From assembly GCA_937898195.1 (NCBI GenBank), contig CALEJD010000006.1, forward strand, positions 1-12,101: 12,101 nt of DNA. The letters run 5' to 3'. The translations under genes and the position numbers were made by a program. Below are positions 5,770 through 11,803 of the stretch, piece after piece (position 1 is the stretch's first letter; each line of letters begins with the position of its first letter). This DNA is from an uncultured Clostridia bacterium. Its GTDB lineage: Bacteria; Bacillota; Clostridia; Oscillospirales; Acutalibacteraceae. The notes under the pieces are model-generated. The model ran no database searches. It was not told where the DNA came from and worked only from the letters and a program-made list of their open reading frames with translations.

Positions 5770-8145
5770 ATGTCAGAACTTAACCAACAATTATTAGCAA
5801 AAACAAACGGCAAAGCCTGTACTGATAATATTATTATCAGTAAAAATGTGCGTGTTACCGTGTTAACTGAAAGAATGCTTCGTGTAGAATTTTCACCTGA
5901 CGGAGTATTCACAGACTTGCCATCACAAACTGTGTGGTACAGAGATTTTGGCAAAGTGGATTTTTCATTCACTGAGTCAGTTGATATTCTTAAAATCACA
6001 ACAAACAAAGCCGAATTTGTGATTAATAATCATAACGGCAGTTTTAAATATGCTGTAATTGATGGCAAACAAGTGACATATAATAGCGAACATAATCTTA
6101 AAGGTACAACCCGTACTCTCGATGGTACATATGGTCCTGTTGACCTTAAAGATGGTATCATTTCATTTGATGGTGTTTCGATTTATGACGATAGCAAAAC
6201 CTTGCTCTTGTGTGATGACGGAATGTTTGAATCAAGAAAGAGTGGCACAAAAGATATTTATGTTTTCGCATTTGGCAGAAACTATATCGAATGGCTCAAT
6301 GATTTCTATAAAATCACAGGCAAACCACCACTTGTGCCCCGTTATGTTTTGGGCAACTGGTGGAGCCGTTATCGTGCATACACTCAAAAAGAATATGAAG
6401 ATTTAATGCATGAATTCTTCCGTCGTGATATTCCACTTACCATTGCAACAGTTGATATGGACTGGCATTGGGTTGATATTAAAAAGCATTTCGGCAAATG
6501 TAAGAAAAATGATGTTAAATGGGGTAGTGGATGGACAGGATATAGCTGGAACACTGAATTATTCCCTGACTATAAAGCATTCTTACAGAAGCTTCACGAT
6601 ATGGGGCTTAAAGTTACCCTTAATCTTCACCCTGCCGACGGTGTCCGTAGCTTTGAAGATATGTACGAAGAAATGGCAGATGCTACTGGTGTTGATAAAA
6701 CAACAGAAAAAACAGTTCAGTTTGATTTGACCGATAAAAAGTTTATCAATGCATATTTTGATATTCTTCATCATCCTTATGAAAATCAGGGTGTTGATTT
6801 CTGGTGGATTGACTGGCAACAGGGCACAAAGAGTAAAAAAGCAGGTCTTGACCCATTGTGGCTTCTTAATCACTATCATTATCTTGATACAGACCGTGAA
6901 GAGCGTCGTCCAATGATTTTGTCACGCTATGCAGGCATCGGCTCTCACCGTTATCCATTAGGATTTTCGGGTGATACTGCTATTAATTGGAGTGTTCTCA
7001 ACTTCCAACCATTTTTCACAGCAAATGCTTCAAACTGTGGTTACACTTGGTGGAGCCACGATATCGGCGGACATATGATGGGTGAGCATGATGATGAGCT
7101 TTATATCCGTTGGTTGCAACTTGCTGTATTCTTGCCAATTTCAAGACTTCATTCAACAAGTCTTGATATATTGGGCAAAGAGCCTTGGAATTTCTCTTGG
7201 GAAGCAGAAACTCTTGGCACAGAATATTTGCGTCTTCGTCATAAATTGATTCCATATATCTATGCAATGAATTATCGTTCATATAACGACGGCAGAGCAC
7301 TTTGCGAGCCAATGTATTATGAATATCCGGAAACAAATATAAGCTACGAAGTGCCAAACGAATATTTCTTTGGTTCAGAATTGCTTGTTTGTCCTGTAAC
7401 AACAAAACTTGATAAAAATACAAAGACAGCCGCAACAAAAGTATGGTTGCCTGAGGGAAGATGGACTAATATCTTCGACGGCAAAATCTATAAAGGCAAT
7501 CAGACAGTTTATATCAATAGTCCAATCAACACAATTCCTGTATTAGCAAAACAAGGTGCAATTATACCGATGTCAGCGGATAACGGCAATTCTTGGGAAT
7601 GTCCTGAGCGTCTTAACATTGATATTTATCGTGGTAATAACACATTTAGCTTCTATGAAGATGATGGTGAAACAGGCAAATATAAGAATGGCGAATATTC
7701 AATCTCAACAATGACAGTTGCAGAGAATAATGACACTCTCACATTTGAAATCAAGGGTGGTAAGGCACTTAAGTGTATTCCACAAAAGAGAACATATACT
7801 CTCAATTTCAAAGATATTGAAGACTTCGATGAAGTTACAGTAATGGTAAACGGCTTATTCACACCGGTAACAAGTGGCAAATCTTTTGTTAAAATCAGCG
7901 ATATCAGTGTTGAAGATGAAATTATCGTAACTCTTAATGGCGTTAAAGCAAGACAGAATAAACCTGTTTATGACCGTGCATTAGATTGCCTTATACATCT
8001 TAATGGTAATAATATGAAAAAAGTCCCTACAAGCAATAAACTCAAAGAATGTAAGGACGAAAAAGACTATAAATCATTTGTAAAGAAAATTAAAGGCAAG
8101 TCATTGAGAATGTGCCTTGATGAAGCAATTTTTGCATTAGAATAG
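5770..8145 (+). CDS. Glycoside hydrolase family 31 alpha-glycosidase
   Basis: This 791-residue GH31 enzyme cleaves alpha-linked sugars from a non-reducing end with retention. About residues 1-190 are the N-terminal beta-sandwich. The catalytic barrel begins with P-R-Y-V-L-G-N-W-W-S-R-Y and contains the nucleophile D348 in F-W-W-I-D-W-Q-Q-G, the acid/base D402 in G-F-S-G-D-T, and W-W-S-H-D-I-G-G ending the active site at about 428-434. About 520-720 are the C-terminal beta domains (F-Y-E-D-D-G-E-T-G-K-Y). The nucleophile motif is W-I-D-W rather than the W-x-D-M-(N/T)-E of alpha-glucosidases, so the substrate may be another alpha-glycoside. The last 60 residues are a Lys-rich helical extension that I do not recognise. 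No signal peptide is present. Its site AGGGCGGGG (5756-5764) follows the previous stop almost directly. Confidence 0.92.
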   Translation: MSELNQQLLAKTNGKACTDNIIISKNVRVTVLTERMLRVEFSPDGVFTDLPSQTVWYRDFGKVDFSFTESVDILKITTNKAEFVINNHNGSFKYAVIDGKQVTYNSEHNLKGTTRTLDGTYGPVDLKDGIISFDGVSIYDDSKTLLLCDDGMFESRKSGTKDIYVFAFGRNYIEWLNDFYKITGKPPLVPRYVLGNWWSRYRAYTQKEYEDLMHEFFRRDIPLTIATVDMDWHWVDIKKHFGKCKKNDVKWGSGWTGYSWNTELFPDYKAFLQKLHDMGLKVTLNLHPADGVRSFEDMYEEMADATGVDKTTEKTVQFDLTDKKFINAYFDILHHPYENQGVDFWWIDWQQGTKSKKAGLDPLWLLNHYHYLDTDREERRPMILSRYAGIGSHRYPLGFSGDTAINWSVLNFQPFFTANASNCGYTWWSHDIGGHMMGEHDDELYIRWLQLAVFLPISRLHSTSLDILGKEPWNFSWEAETLGTEYLRLRHKLIPYIYAMNYRSYNDGRALCEPMYYEYPETNISYEVPNEYFFGSELLVCPVTTKLDKNTKTAATKVWLPEGRWTNIFDGKIYKGNQTVYINSPINTIPVLAKQGAIIPMSADNGNSWECPERLNIDIYRGNNTFSFYEDDGETGKYKNGEYSISTMTVAENNDTLTFEIKGGKALKCIPQKRTYTLNFKDIEDFDEVTVMVNGLFTPVTSGKSFVKISDISVEDEIIVTLNGVKARQNKPVYDRALDCLIHLNGNNMKKVPTSNKLKECKDEKDYKSFVKKIKGKSLRMCLDEAIFALE

Positions 8146-8154
8146 GGGATAGTT

Positions 8155-9063
8155 ATGTCATTTGCAACACCTGCTAAAAGCAAAAGCGGAAAATACCTTT
8201 TCTGTTATTTTGTGGGTAATGAGCCACAGGAAGAGAGAATACATTTTGCAGTCAGTGAAGATGGATATAATTTCATAGCACTCAACAATAACGAGCCTGT
8301 AATCATTCAGACAAAGGGCAAAAAATGTGTCCGTGACCCATATGTTTTCAAAGGTCAAGACGATTTTTATTACATAATTGGTACTGATATGAAATGCACA
8401 GAGGGTTGGACATCAAACCACGCACTAATTACTTGGAAATCAAAAGATTTAGTTAATTGGACAGATGAAACAATTATCGATATCCGTAATTTTGGTGGTG
8501 AATTCGCAACAACTACAAGAGCGTGGGCGCCCCAAGCAATATGGGATGAAAAAGAGCAGAAATATATGATTTATTGGGCTCATTCAACAACCCAAAATGA
8601 TGTCGCAGGAATGTATTATGCTCATTCAACTGATATGAAAACTATGACCGAGCCAAAACCACTTTATATCCGTGAGAATATTCAGACTATTGACGGCGAC
8701 ATCGCATATTGCAAAGAAACAGATACATATTATCTCTATTTTAAACACGATGAAGACCAGACAATAGCTTATGTTAAATCCCAAAATCTCACAGGACCTT
8801 ATGAAGACCCATCTGTTGTGGTGTCATTAGCCAAAACAGGGGTAGAGGGTAGCGAAATCTATAATATTACAGGCACAAATGAGTGGGTAATGGTTATGGA
8901 TGAATACGGCACAGACCGTTTCTTTATGCAACAGACTACTGATTTTGAGAATTTCAAAGCAGTAAATCCCCAAGACTACTCAATGGCATTTAACCCTCGT
9001 CACGGCTCAATCTGTGCAATATCTGATGAAGATTACAAAAGACTCATAAATGCTTATAAATAA
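8155..9063 (+). CDS. GH43-like five-bladed beta-propeller glycosidase
   Basis: This 302-residue protein resembles family 43 glycosidases (arabinofuranosidases, xylosidases and exo-galactosidases), which invert at the anomeric carbon in a five-bladed propeller. The propeller repeats are seen as Y-x-Y-x-x-W or Y-Y-L-Y-F patterns and the S-x-D-x-x-N-W blade motif near 98-104. The likely triad is D61 in C-V-R-D-P-Y, D180 or D182 in I-D-G-D-I, and E231 in G-V-E-G-S. It lacks a signal peptide and accessory domains. The ATG has AGGGGAT (8144-8150) upstream, which overlaps the GH31 stop codon, so translation is probably coupled. As the last gene of the operon it would complete an intracellular set for a branched or mixed oligosaccharide. 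The exact substrate cannot be read from the sequence. Confidence 0.82.
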   Translation: MSFATPAKSKSGKYLFCYFVGNEPQEERIHFAVSEDGYNFIALNNNEPVIIQTKGKKCVRDPYVFKGQDDFYYIIGTDMKCTEGWTSNHALITWKSKDLVNWTDETIIDIRNFGGEFATTTRAWAPQAIWDEKEQKYMIYWAHSTTQNDVAGMYYAHSTDMKTMTEPKPLYIRENIQTIDGDIAYCKETDTYYLYFKHDEDQTIAYVKSQNLTGPYEDPSVVVSLAKTGVEGSEIYNITGTNEWVMVMDEYGTDRFFMQQTTDFENFKAVNPQDYSMAFNPRHGSICAISDEDYKRLINAYK

Positions 9064-9069
9064 AAAATA

Positions 9070-9094
9070 ACGGGATGAATTTTCGTCCCGTTTT
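9070..9094 (+). terminator. Bidirectional terminator between glycosidase operon and minus-strand genes
   Basis: ACGGGATGAA (9070-9079) and TTCGTCCCGT (9082-9091) form a 10-bp stem with one G-U pair. T residues follow on the plus strand, and an A-rich stretch at 9061-9070 gives a T-rich tail on the minus strand. It therefore serves both convergent transcription units. Confidence 0.85.
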
Positions 9095-9132
9095 GTTCGC
9101 TATTAGTTAGTTACAGTTCTGCAAATTTAAAA

Positions 9133-9477
9133 TTATCTATGTATTAAAACACCCTTCATAAACGGTGTTTCATTATGTGTCTCATACACTATTTTCTTTT
9201 CTTCTTCTGTGCATCCAATCAGTATTTTAATTTCTGAATCTTTCTTTATTAAATCAACAATGCACATTATGGCATCAACTTTTTTATCACTACTTCCTAC
9301 CCATACGTCTATTCCAGCACCGTCCATAGAAGATGTATCTTTCAAATATCCATAATTAACTTGATAAACAAAATCGGGATATTTAGGATGTGAAGTTCCT
9401 TTTGGTCTATCAATTATTATTTCTGAATTATTAACCAATTTATCTAATGCATTCCAAAATTCAGTATTATGTTGCAT
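9133..9477 (-). CDS. Short inorganic pyrophosphatase-like protein, one Asp missing
   Basis: This 114-residue protein resembles the core of family I soluble inorganic pyrophosphatases, which split PPi to phosphate with divalent metal. The P-K-G-T at 25-28, Y-P-D-F-x-Y, Q-V-N-Y-G-Y at 39-44 and D-G-x-G-I-D-V at 52-58 match the family. It is much shorter than the usual 170-180 residues. The metal-binding signature D-x-D-x-x-D reads D52-G-A54-G-I-D57, so the middle Asp, which is catalytically important in the E. coli enzyme, is Ala. Activity is therefore doubtful or the substrate differs. The ATG at 9477 is chosen because AGGAGG (complement of about 9487-9492) precedes it at proper spacing. A longer in-frame start exists upstream but lacks this. 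It lies 41 bases after the four-helix-bundle gene. Confidence 0.7.
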   Translation of the reverse strand: MQHNTEFWNALDKLVNNSEIIIDRPKGTSHPKYPDFVYQVNYGYLKDTSSMDGAGIDVWVGSSDKKVDAIMCIVDLIKKDSEIKILIGCTEEEKKIVYETHNETPFMKGVLIHR

Positions 9478-9518
9478 ATTATCAATCCTCCTTATATCAA
9501 TAAATGTTATTATGACCT

Positions 9519-9854
9519 TTATTTCAACGTTTTGCAACTTGCAATTAACATTCTTCTTATTCGACCACAGAGATTTCTGTTCTTCTTATATGTATCCTCA
9601 TCAATAGATTTTGTATTTAATAAAAGTTGCAACCAACCTTCTGTTTCACTACATTCTTTTAATGCAATCTCAAATTTCGAAAGCATATCGGCTTTGCTTT
9701 GGCCATAATTTGCTTCACGAATATTAGCGTAAACACTGCTTGAACTTTTTCGGATTTGGAAAAGAGTGTTAAAAGATGCCTTAACATTTTGGCAAAGCAG
9801 TTCAATTTCTGTTGCAAGTTGTTCGGAATATATCAACAAATAATTTTTTGACAT
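9519..9854 (-). CDS. Four-helix-bundle protein (S23/IVP family)
   Basis: This 111-residue, nearly all-helical protein matches the four helix bundle family, first seen as ORFs inside 23S rRNA intervening sequences and related to the accessory protein of diversity-generating retroelements. Typical features are the early L-x-x-x-I-E-L-L stretch, R-K-S-S-S-S-V-Y-A-N-I-R-E-A-N-Y-G around residues 35-51, then F-E-I-A-L-K-E-C-S-E-T-E-G-W-L-Q-L-L from about 61. No reverse transcriptase or 23S rRNA is present here, so neither context applies. Its role is unknown. AGGAG precedes the ATG. It is the first gene of a two-gene minus-strand unit with the pyrophosphatase-like gene, driven by a good promoter at 9876-9904. 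Confidence 0.85.
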   Translation of the reverse strand: MSKNYLLIYSEQLATEIELLCQNVKASFNTLFQIRKSSSSVYANIREANYGQSKADMLSKFEIALKECSETEGWLQLLLNTKSIDEDTYKKNRNLCGRIRRMLIASCKTLK

Positions 9855-9875
9855 ATAATCACTCCTTTCAAGAGT

Positions 9876-9904
9876 ATTATACTACTTTTCTGAAAGCTAA
9901 TCAA
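9876..9904 (-). promoter_or_regulatory. Promoter of the four-helix-bundle/pyrophosphatase-like unit
   Basis: On the minus strand, TTGATT (complement of 9899-9904) and TATAAT (complement of 9876-9881) are separated by 17 bases. The -35 box overlaps the first bases of the hairpin array that begins at 9902. Confidence 0.8.
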
Positions 9905-10080
9905 GGCAAAGCCTTGTATATCGTCAATTCTGTTAGGAATTGCATATCATCAAAACGAAGTTTTGTATATCATCAAGCCGACAGATATACACACCTGCGG
10001 TGTGATGAGATACAATACGGCACAGCCGTGTTGATAATATACACGCTGACGCGTAATGATATACCAAGCCTGTCGGCTTG
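9902..10080. repeat. Array of short hairpins with conserved linkers (inverted half way)
   Basis: Small palindromic stem-loops alternate with 9-10 base linkers. Stems are at 9902-9916 (CAAGGC/GCCTTG), 9926-9941, 9952-9964 (AAAAC/GTTTT), 9990-10004 (CACACC/GGTGTG), 10014-10032 (AATACGGC/GCCGTGTT), 10043-10054 (ACGC/GCGT) and 10065-10080 (CAAGCC/GGCTTG). Loops are 3-4 bases. The stem sequences all differ but stay complementary, while linkers follow one consensus: TATATCGTC, GCATATCATC and GTATATCATC on the left, then ATGAGATAC, GATAATATAC and AATGATATAC on the right, which are the reverse complement. At 9974-9984 a half hairpin CAAGCCGACAG lacks its local partner but is the exact complement of 10070-10080. 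I see no ORF that explains it. The function is unknown. Confidence 0.75.
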
Positions 10081-10084
10081 GATA

Positions 10085-10120
10085 AAAAAATCCGACAAGT
10101 TTCGACTTGTCGGATTTTTT
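10085..10120 (-). terminator. Terminator of the tRNA-His/tRNA-Gln unit (perfect 16-bp stem)
   Basis: The arms 10085-10100 and 10105-10120 are perfectly complementary over 16 bp with a TTCG tetraloop; the outer six pairs are A-T, giving a T-run on either strand. It directly follows the CCA end of tRNA-Gln, so it terminates the minus-strand tRNA transcript, and it could also stop plus-strand transcription through the hairpin array. Confidence 0.9.
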
Positions 10121-10194
10121 GGCTGGGGTGGCAGGATTTGAACCTACGAATGCGGGAGTCAAAGACCCGTGCCTTACCCCTTGGCTACACCCCA
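10120..10194 (-). tRNA. tRNA-Gln (UUG)
   Basis: The minus strand folds into a tRNA: acceptor stem TGGGGTG/CACCCCA, a D-arm with A-G-C-C-A-A-G-G-G-G-T-A-A-G-G, an anticodon loop C-U-U-U-G-A-C with anticodon UUG, and a T-arm with G-G-T-T-C-A-A-A-T-C-C. The discriminator is G and CCA is encoded at 10120-10122. It lies 19 bases after tRNA-His in the same transcript. Confidence 0.95.
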
Positions 10195-10213
10195 GTGTTT
10201 CGAGGCAAAAAGT

Positions 10214-10291
10214 TGGGGTGGGATATGGGATTCGAACCCATGATATCTAGTGCCACAAACTAGCGCTCTAACCAACTGAACTAATCCCACC
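10214..10291 (-). tRNA. tRNA-His (GUG)
   Basis: The minus strand gives acceptor stem GTGGGAT/ATCCCAC, an anticodon loop U-U-G-U-G-G-C with anticodon GUG, and a T-arm with G-G-G-T-T-C-G-A-A-T-C-C-C. The extra G at position -1 (base 10291) opposite the discriminator C is encoded, as expected for tRNA-His, and CCA is encoded at 10214-10216. Confidence 0.96.
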
Positions 10292-10312
10292 ATTTCAGCC
10301 AATTGTCTTGAA

Positions 10313-10341
10313 ATTATAAAGAAAAGGTCTTTTTAAGTCAA
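10313..10341 (-). promoter_or_regulatory. Promoter of the tRNA-His/tRNA-Gln unit
   Basis: On the minus strand TTGACT (complement of 10336-10341) is followed after 17 bases by TATAAT (complement of 10313-10318), about 22 bases before the tRNA-His 5' end. Both boxes are near consensus. Confidence 0.88.
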
Positions 10342-10366
10342 GCGTTATTTACAGTAAAGTACTTTA

Positions 10367-10396
10367 TTGCACGTATATGCTTTGTTGTACTATAAT
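10367..10396 (+). promoter_or_regulatory. Promoter of the ArgJ-like/rhodanese/RadC ORF
   Basis: TTGCAC at 10367-10372 and a perfect TATAAT at 10391-10396 are separated by 18 bases, 32 bases before the ATG. It is divergent from the tRNA promoter and belongs to the AT-rich part of the window. Confidence 0.65.
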
Positions 10397-10428
10397 TCGA
10401 CAGTAATAAACATAAGAGGTTATTTATT

Positions 10429-11487
10429 ATGGAAGAAGAATTATCTGTATCTTATATAACAATGCCTAAGGGCTTTAAAGCTAACGGCGTTTCTGCCGGT
10501 ATGAAGTGTTCTGATCCTGCTAACATCAATGAAAGCGTACCCAAGTATGCGGTTCTTGATATGGGCATGGTTTATTCTGATACACTTTGCAACGTTGCAG
10601 GTGTATACACATCCAACCTTGTTAAAGGTCATTCGCTCGTAAGATCAATCGATATTATCGAGAATAAAGGAAAAGCTAAGGGCATCATCATTAACAGTAA
10701 AGTTGCCAATGCAGGCGTTGGTCATGTCGGTGTTGAAGATGCTGCCAAGGTTCTGACTGACGATGCCTACATCTTCTTCGACGTCCGTAAGGCTGCTGAC
10801 CACGAGACCTCTCACATTCCCGGTGCAGTGGGCTACGACATGGATGCTGCCAAGGAAGGCGATTTCGACGCCGGTGTTGCTACCATGAAGCCTGCTATTC
10901 AGAATCTGGACAAGAAGATCGTTCTGATCTGCTACTCCGGCAAGCGCTATGCACAGGCTACCACCAATGTCCTGTCCGCTCTGGGCTACGACATGACCAA
11001 GGTGTTCACCCTGGAGGGCGGCTTCACTGCCTGGAGTGAGACCTATGCCGATAAGGTCGAGGTCTCTGCTGAGATCACCGCTCCCGCTGAAGATGTTGCT
11101 ATGCAGTACATCTCCGTTGAGGATGCCTTTGCCGTTCTGCAGCCCTACTTCTTCGGGGCCAGAAACGAGATGTCCTATGTACTGTGCCTGGATGGGAAGA
11201 ATCAAATCCTGGGCGTGCGAAGGTTGTCCGAAGGCTGCATTGATGCAACCGCGGTAAATGTTCGACGTATTGCAGAGGAGGCTATGGCTCTGCGGGCCTC
11301 CAAGGTCTATCTGGCCCACAATCACATCAGCAATATTGCCCTCCCCTCCCAGGCGGATCTGAATACCACCATGGTTATTCGTACCGCATTGGCTGGCGTG
11401 GGTGTGGAATTGGTGGATCATCTGGTCTTTGTGGACGGGGATATGGTGTCCATGAAGGAGAGCCAACGACATATTGAGTTCTTATGA
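10429..11487 (+). CDS. Three-part chimeric ORF: ArgJ-like fragment, rhodanese domain, RadC-type JAMM domain
   Basis: This 352-residue frame joins three unrelated segments. Residues of about 11-105 resemble the N-terminus of ArgJ (ornithine acetyltransferase of arginine synthesis): K-G-F-K-A-N-G-V, then A-G-V-Y-T-S-N and I-I-I-N-S-K-V-A-N-A-G-V-G. The rest of ArgJ, including its self-cleavage Thr region, is absent. Residues of about 100-215 form a rhodanese domain with F-D-V-R, H-I-P-G-A-V, active-site loop C168-Y-S-G-K-R and L-E-G-G-F-x-A-W. Residues of about 228-352 are the RadC/JAB fold with the complete metal set E247, H297-N-H299 and D310; the N-terminal helix-hairpin-helix part of RadC is missing. 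Codon use turns to G/C-ending near residue 102. AGAGG lies at 10415-10419. Recombination or misassembly seems more likely than a functional fusion. Confidence 0.7.
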   Translation: MEEELSVSYITMPKGFKANGVSAGMKCSDPANINESVPKYAVLDMGMVYSDTLCNVAGVYTSNLVKGHSLVRSIDIIENKGKAKGIIINSKVANAGVGHVGVEDAAKVLTDDAYIFFDVRKAADHETSHIPGAVGYDMDAAKEGDFDAGVATMKPAIQNLDKKIVLICYSGKRYAQATTNVLSALGYDMTKVFTLEGGFTAWSETYADKVEVSAEITAPAEDVAMQYISVEDAFAVLQPYFFGARNEMSYVLCLDGKNQILGVRRLSEGCIDATAVNVRRIAEEAMALRASKVYLAHNHISNIALPSQADLNTTMVIRTALAGVGVELVDHLVFVDGDMVSMKESQRHIEFL

Positions 11488-11527
11488 ATTTACCCCACCC
11501 CGGGAAAAATACCGGGGTGGGGTAAAT
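11488..11527. repeat. Perfect 16-bp hairpin after the chimeric ORF
   Basis: Arms 11488-11503 and 11512-11527 are exactly complementary over 16 bp, with a very GC-rich inner 11 bp and an eight-base A-rich loop. It starts directly after the TGA stop. No T-run follows, so it is an mRNA 3'-end stabilising or terminator-like structure rather than a textbook intrinsic terminator. Confidence 0.75.
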
Positions 11528-11700
11528 AATCTATCGAAAAACTGACTTGGCCAAAGGGTTCGGAGGGAAAGATAATCGGAAAGAAAACCGTCAGGGTTGT
11601 CTTTCCAATATAATCACAACATTTCATAACTTTTAAGAAAGTTATGAAATGTTTCTCCGCCAGTCAAAAAAGTTGATTGGACTTTTTTGACTGGCGGAGA
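11528..11700. repeat. Gene-free stretch with three further hairpins
   Basis: No ORF is supported between 11488 and 11803. Besides the first hairpin this part holds an imperfect one (arms 11578-11589 and 11595-11606, one mismatch), a perfect 16-bp one (11618-11633 with 11638-11653, loop TAAG) and a perfect 20-bp one (11654-11673 with 11681-11700, loop of seven bases). The last two abut without a gap. The inner half of the 20-bp stem is A/T-rich and the outer half GC-rich. Serial terminators, an inverted-repeat element or a structured RNA are all possible. Confidence 0.6.
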
Positions 11701-11701
11701 A

Positions 11702-11732
11702 GCCGGCAAGGAACTTCCTTGCCGGCCTTTTT
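11702..11732 (+). terminator. Strong plus-strand terminator
   Basis: GCCGGCAAGG (11702-11711) and CCTTGCCGGC (11717-11726) form a perfect GC-rich 10-bp stem with a five-base loop, followed by CTTTTTT-like sequence at 11727-11732. It would end transcription arriving from the chimeric ORF. Confidence 0.88.
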
Positions 11733-11736
11733 GTAC

Positions 11737-11769
11737 GAAAAAACGCCCTGAACCAACGATTCAGGGCGT
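11737..11769 (-). terminator. Terminator of the AbrB-type regulator gene
   Basis: On the minus strand the arms are the complements of 11760-11769 and 11743-11752, a perfect 10-bp stem (ACGCCCTGAA/TTCAGGGCGT) with a seven-base loop. The A-run at 11738-11743 gives a T-tail in that direction. It lies about 35 bases after the stop of the regulator gene. Confidence 0.88.
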
Positions 11770-11803
11770 ATTATAGATAACCTGAGATACAGACGGTAGA
11801 TTC

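Noticed and set aside
9478..9537. Longer start for the pyrophosphatase-like gene
   Set aside because: It would overlap the end of the four-helix-bundle gene and place the AGGAGG site inside the coding region. The shorter start has the correct spacing.
9519..9854. Diversity-generating retroelement suggested by the four-helix-bundle protein
   Set aside because: There is no reverse transcriptase and I saw no template/variable repeat pair in the window.
9902..10080. CRISPR array
   Set aside because: The repeated part is only about 10 bases and degenerate, the parts between are 12-19 base palindromes rather than unique spacers, and no cas gene is present.
10078..10263. Short plus-strand ORF across the tRNA genes
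   Set aside because: It runs through the terminator and both tRNA genes on the opposite strand, so it is not a plausible gene.
10120..10291. tRNA genes as an attachment site for an integrated element
   Set aside because: Both tRNAs are complete and I found no integrase and no repeated tRNA 3' end elsewhere in the window.
10645..11472. Minus-strand ORF of 275 codons opposite the chimeric ORF
   Set aside because: It is an antisense shadow produced by G/C-rich codons of the sense gene. The plus strand shows rhodanese and RadC motifs, the minus strand none.
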